6,937 bases of DNA from Armatimonadota bacterium (GTDB lineage Bacteria > Armatimonadota > Zipacnadia > Zipacnadales > UBA11051), in the NCBI GenBank assembly GCA_030612305.1, contig JAUWOG010000123.1, forward strand, positions 1 to 6,937. Reading direction: 5' to 3'. Under the pieces are notes generated by a model that worked only from the letters and a program-made list of their open reading frames with translations, ran no database searches and had not been told where the DNA came from. Position numbers and translations under genes: made by a program. This document shows, one piece after another, positions 5,985 to 6,937 of the stretch. Numbering within the stretch: position 1 is the stretch's first letter; every line of letters starts with the position of its first letter.

Positions 5985-6937
5985 ATGGGCGGATGGTCAA
6001 GACGGTTCGCATGCGTGGCTGCAGGTGTGTTGCTGGTGGCCACTTGTTGGACTGGGATGGCCGCGGACCGGGATGGCACTGCGCAGCAAGCGCTCCGCAT
6101 CGCGCAGGCAGAGACGAAGGCTGACGCGGCTGAGCGGGAAGCGAAGACACGGATCGCGCGCGAAAACCTCCAGAAAGCGGGCGAGGCATTGCGCGAGAAG
6201 CAACTTACCGAGGCAAGGGCCGCAGCCGAGAAAGTCCTCGAGGCGCTTGGTAACGCCGAAGGCGATCAAGAAGAAGAGCGCACTTTGCGTCTGGAAGCGC
6301 TAGCTATCGTGTGCAGCGCCACCTTTTTCGCCGACAAGGAGCGGTGGCGAGAAGCGACGCACGAGGCACTGGAGATTAATGAACAGATCGGAGACAATGA
6401 GCAGACCGCAGAGCTATTCTACCAACTCGCACTTCATGACAGACAACTCACCCGGGACGAGCGCGATGAGCTGGAGTTGCGGGCGATGCAATTGTTCAAG
6501 GAAAGCGGCAAGTACCTCCGCCTGGCTGAGGCGTTGTTCTTCCGGGGCTGGCATCAAATCGCTCGGGGGGACTTTGATGAAGGTTTCCAAACCCTCGACG
6601 AGGCGCGGGAGGCCATCAAGGATGAGCCATACGCCGCAATGCACGCGTGCCTGGACGCTTCAGAGGAGTTCCGGAGGATCACGGGTGGGGAGCTTGATAC
6701 TGACAGGAAGGTACTGTGGGGTGCAGGCTGCAATGTCGTCAAAGCGCAAGACGAGCGCCTGATCTTCCTCTCGCAGCCCGGGTGTTCAAAGAGTGACGCG
6801 ACTCAGGAGGAACTGGCCAAGTTTAGAAGCGCCTTAACTCAAAACGTATCCAATGGTGTACATGGCAATCTGCTGGTTTTGCTTTTCCTGCTGTTGTTTG
6901 TGCTTTTGTGGTTGTGGTTGTTTCTGTTGTTCTTATT
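5985..6937 (+). CDS. Exported TPR-like helical protein with a membrane segment, 3'-truncated by window edge
   Basis: Not recognised as a named family. The frame runs without a stop from ATG 5985 to the window end, giving 317 visible residues. Residues 1-27 look like a Sec signal peptide: RR at 6-7, hydrophobic VAAGVLLVAT, likely cleavage near GMA-AD. The cysteine at 21 follows VAT, a poor lipobox. Residues about 33-90 are Ala/Glu/Lys/Arg-rich with heptad character, probably coiled coil. Residues about 98-230 are amphipathic helices with TPR-like signatures (ATHEALEINEQIGD; AEALFFRGWHQIARGDFDEG with FQTLDEA). A short segment with Cys249 and Cys267 follows. From 296 to the edge, 22 residues are nothing but Leu, Val, Phe and Trp, a membrane span. 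Signal peptide, extracytoplasmic TPRs and then a membrane span recall the input module of TPR sensor kinases, but no signalling domain is visible, so that is only a possibility. Codon use is less GC-biased than in hypCDE. It probably forms a separate unit from the hyp genes. Confidence 0.8.
   Translation, partial: MGGWSRRFACVAAGVLLVATCWTGMAADRDGTAQQALRIAQAETKADAAEREAKTRIARENLQKAGEALREKQLTEARAAAEKVLEALGNAEGDQEEERTLRLEALAIVCSATFFADKERWREATHEALEINEQIGDNEQTAELFYQLALHDRQLTRDERDELELRAMQLFKESGKYLRLAEALFFRGWHQIARGDFDEGFQTLDEAREAIKDEPYAAMHACLDASEEFRRITGGELDTDRKVLWGAGCNVVKAQDERLIFLSQPGCSKSDATQEELAKFRSALTQNVSNGVHGNLLVLLFLLLFVLLWLWLFLLFL

Noticed and set aside
6039..6047. Lipoprotein lipobox around Cys21 of the membrane gene
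   Set aside because: The residue before Cys is Thr rather than Gly, Ala or Ser, and a normal signal peptidase I site follows shortly after.
5941..6303. 120-codon plus-strand frame
   Set aside because: It overlaps the membrane gene in another frame, has no RBS, and its product is Arg/Ser-rich as expected of an out-of-frame reading; the frame from 5985 has a strong RBS and a signal peptide.
6379..6762. 127-codon plus-strand frame
   Set aside because: It is an out-of-frame shadow inside the gene starting at 5985, with Ser/Arg-rich composition and no domain pattern.

Overview
The window is bacterial, GC-rich DNA with strong G/C preference at third codon positions, SD-type ribosome binding sites and tightly packed genes. 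Nothing in it fixes the phylum. The hydrogenase maturation genes point to an organism that makes a [NiFe]-hydrogenase, although no structural subunit, hypA or hypB lies in the window.

Layout, all coding genes on the plus strand. Positions 1-1953 hold the C-terminal ~650 codons of hypF; the acylphosphatase domain and first zinc-finger cysteine pair lie upstream of the window edge. Positions 1954-3448 interrupt the hyp cluster: a complete solitary restriction-endonuclease gene (two HARE-type winged-helix domains plus an Mrr-type catalytic domain) sits between hypF and hypC. It is flanked by 172 bp and 324 bp of non-coding DNA, and the second gap holds a perfect hairpin, a two-unit 26-bp tandem repeat and an imperfect dispersed repeat. 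Positions 3449-5788 hold hypC, hypD and hypE in a tight row: hypC and hypD overlap by 4 nt, and hypD and hypE are 34 nt apart. Positions 5789-5984 form an intergenic region with alternative hairpins, a candidate extended -10 promoter and a short reading frame resembling the start of a DUF4258 domain. From 5985 to the right edge runs an incomplete gene for an exported, alpha-helical (TPR-like) protein. It ends, as far as visible, in a leucine/tryptophan-rich membrane segment encoded by an almost A-free T/G-rich tract.

How they work together: HypF and HypE make the cyanide ligand of the [NiFe] active site from carbamoyl phosphate. HypC and HypD carry the iron and assemble Fe(CN)2CO for delivery to the hydrogenase large subunit. 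HypF, HypC, HypD and HypE together are the complete Fe-ligand assembly set. The endonuclease has no evident link to that job and looks like a defence-type gene inserted into the cluster. The terminal membrane gene has its own putative promoter and RBS and is probably a separate transcription unit.
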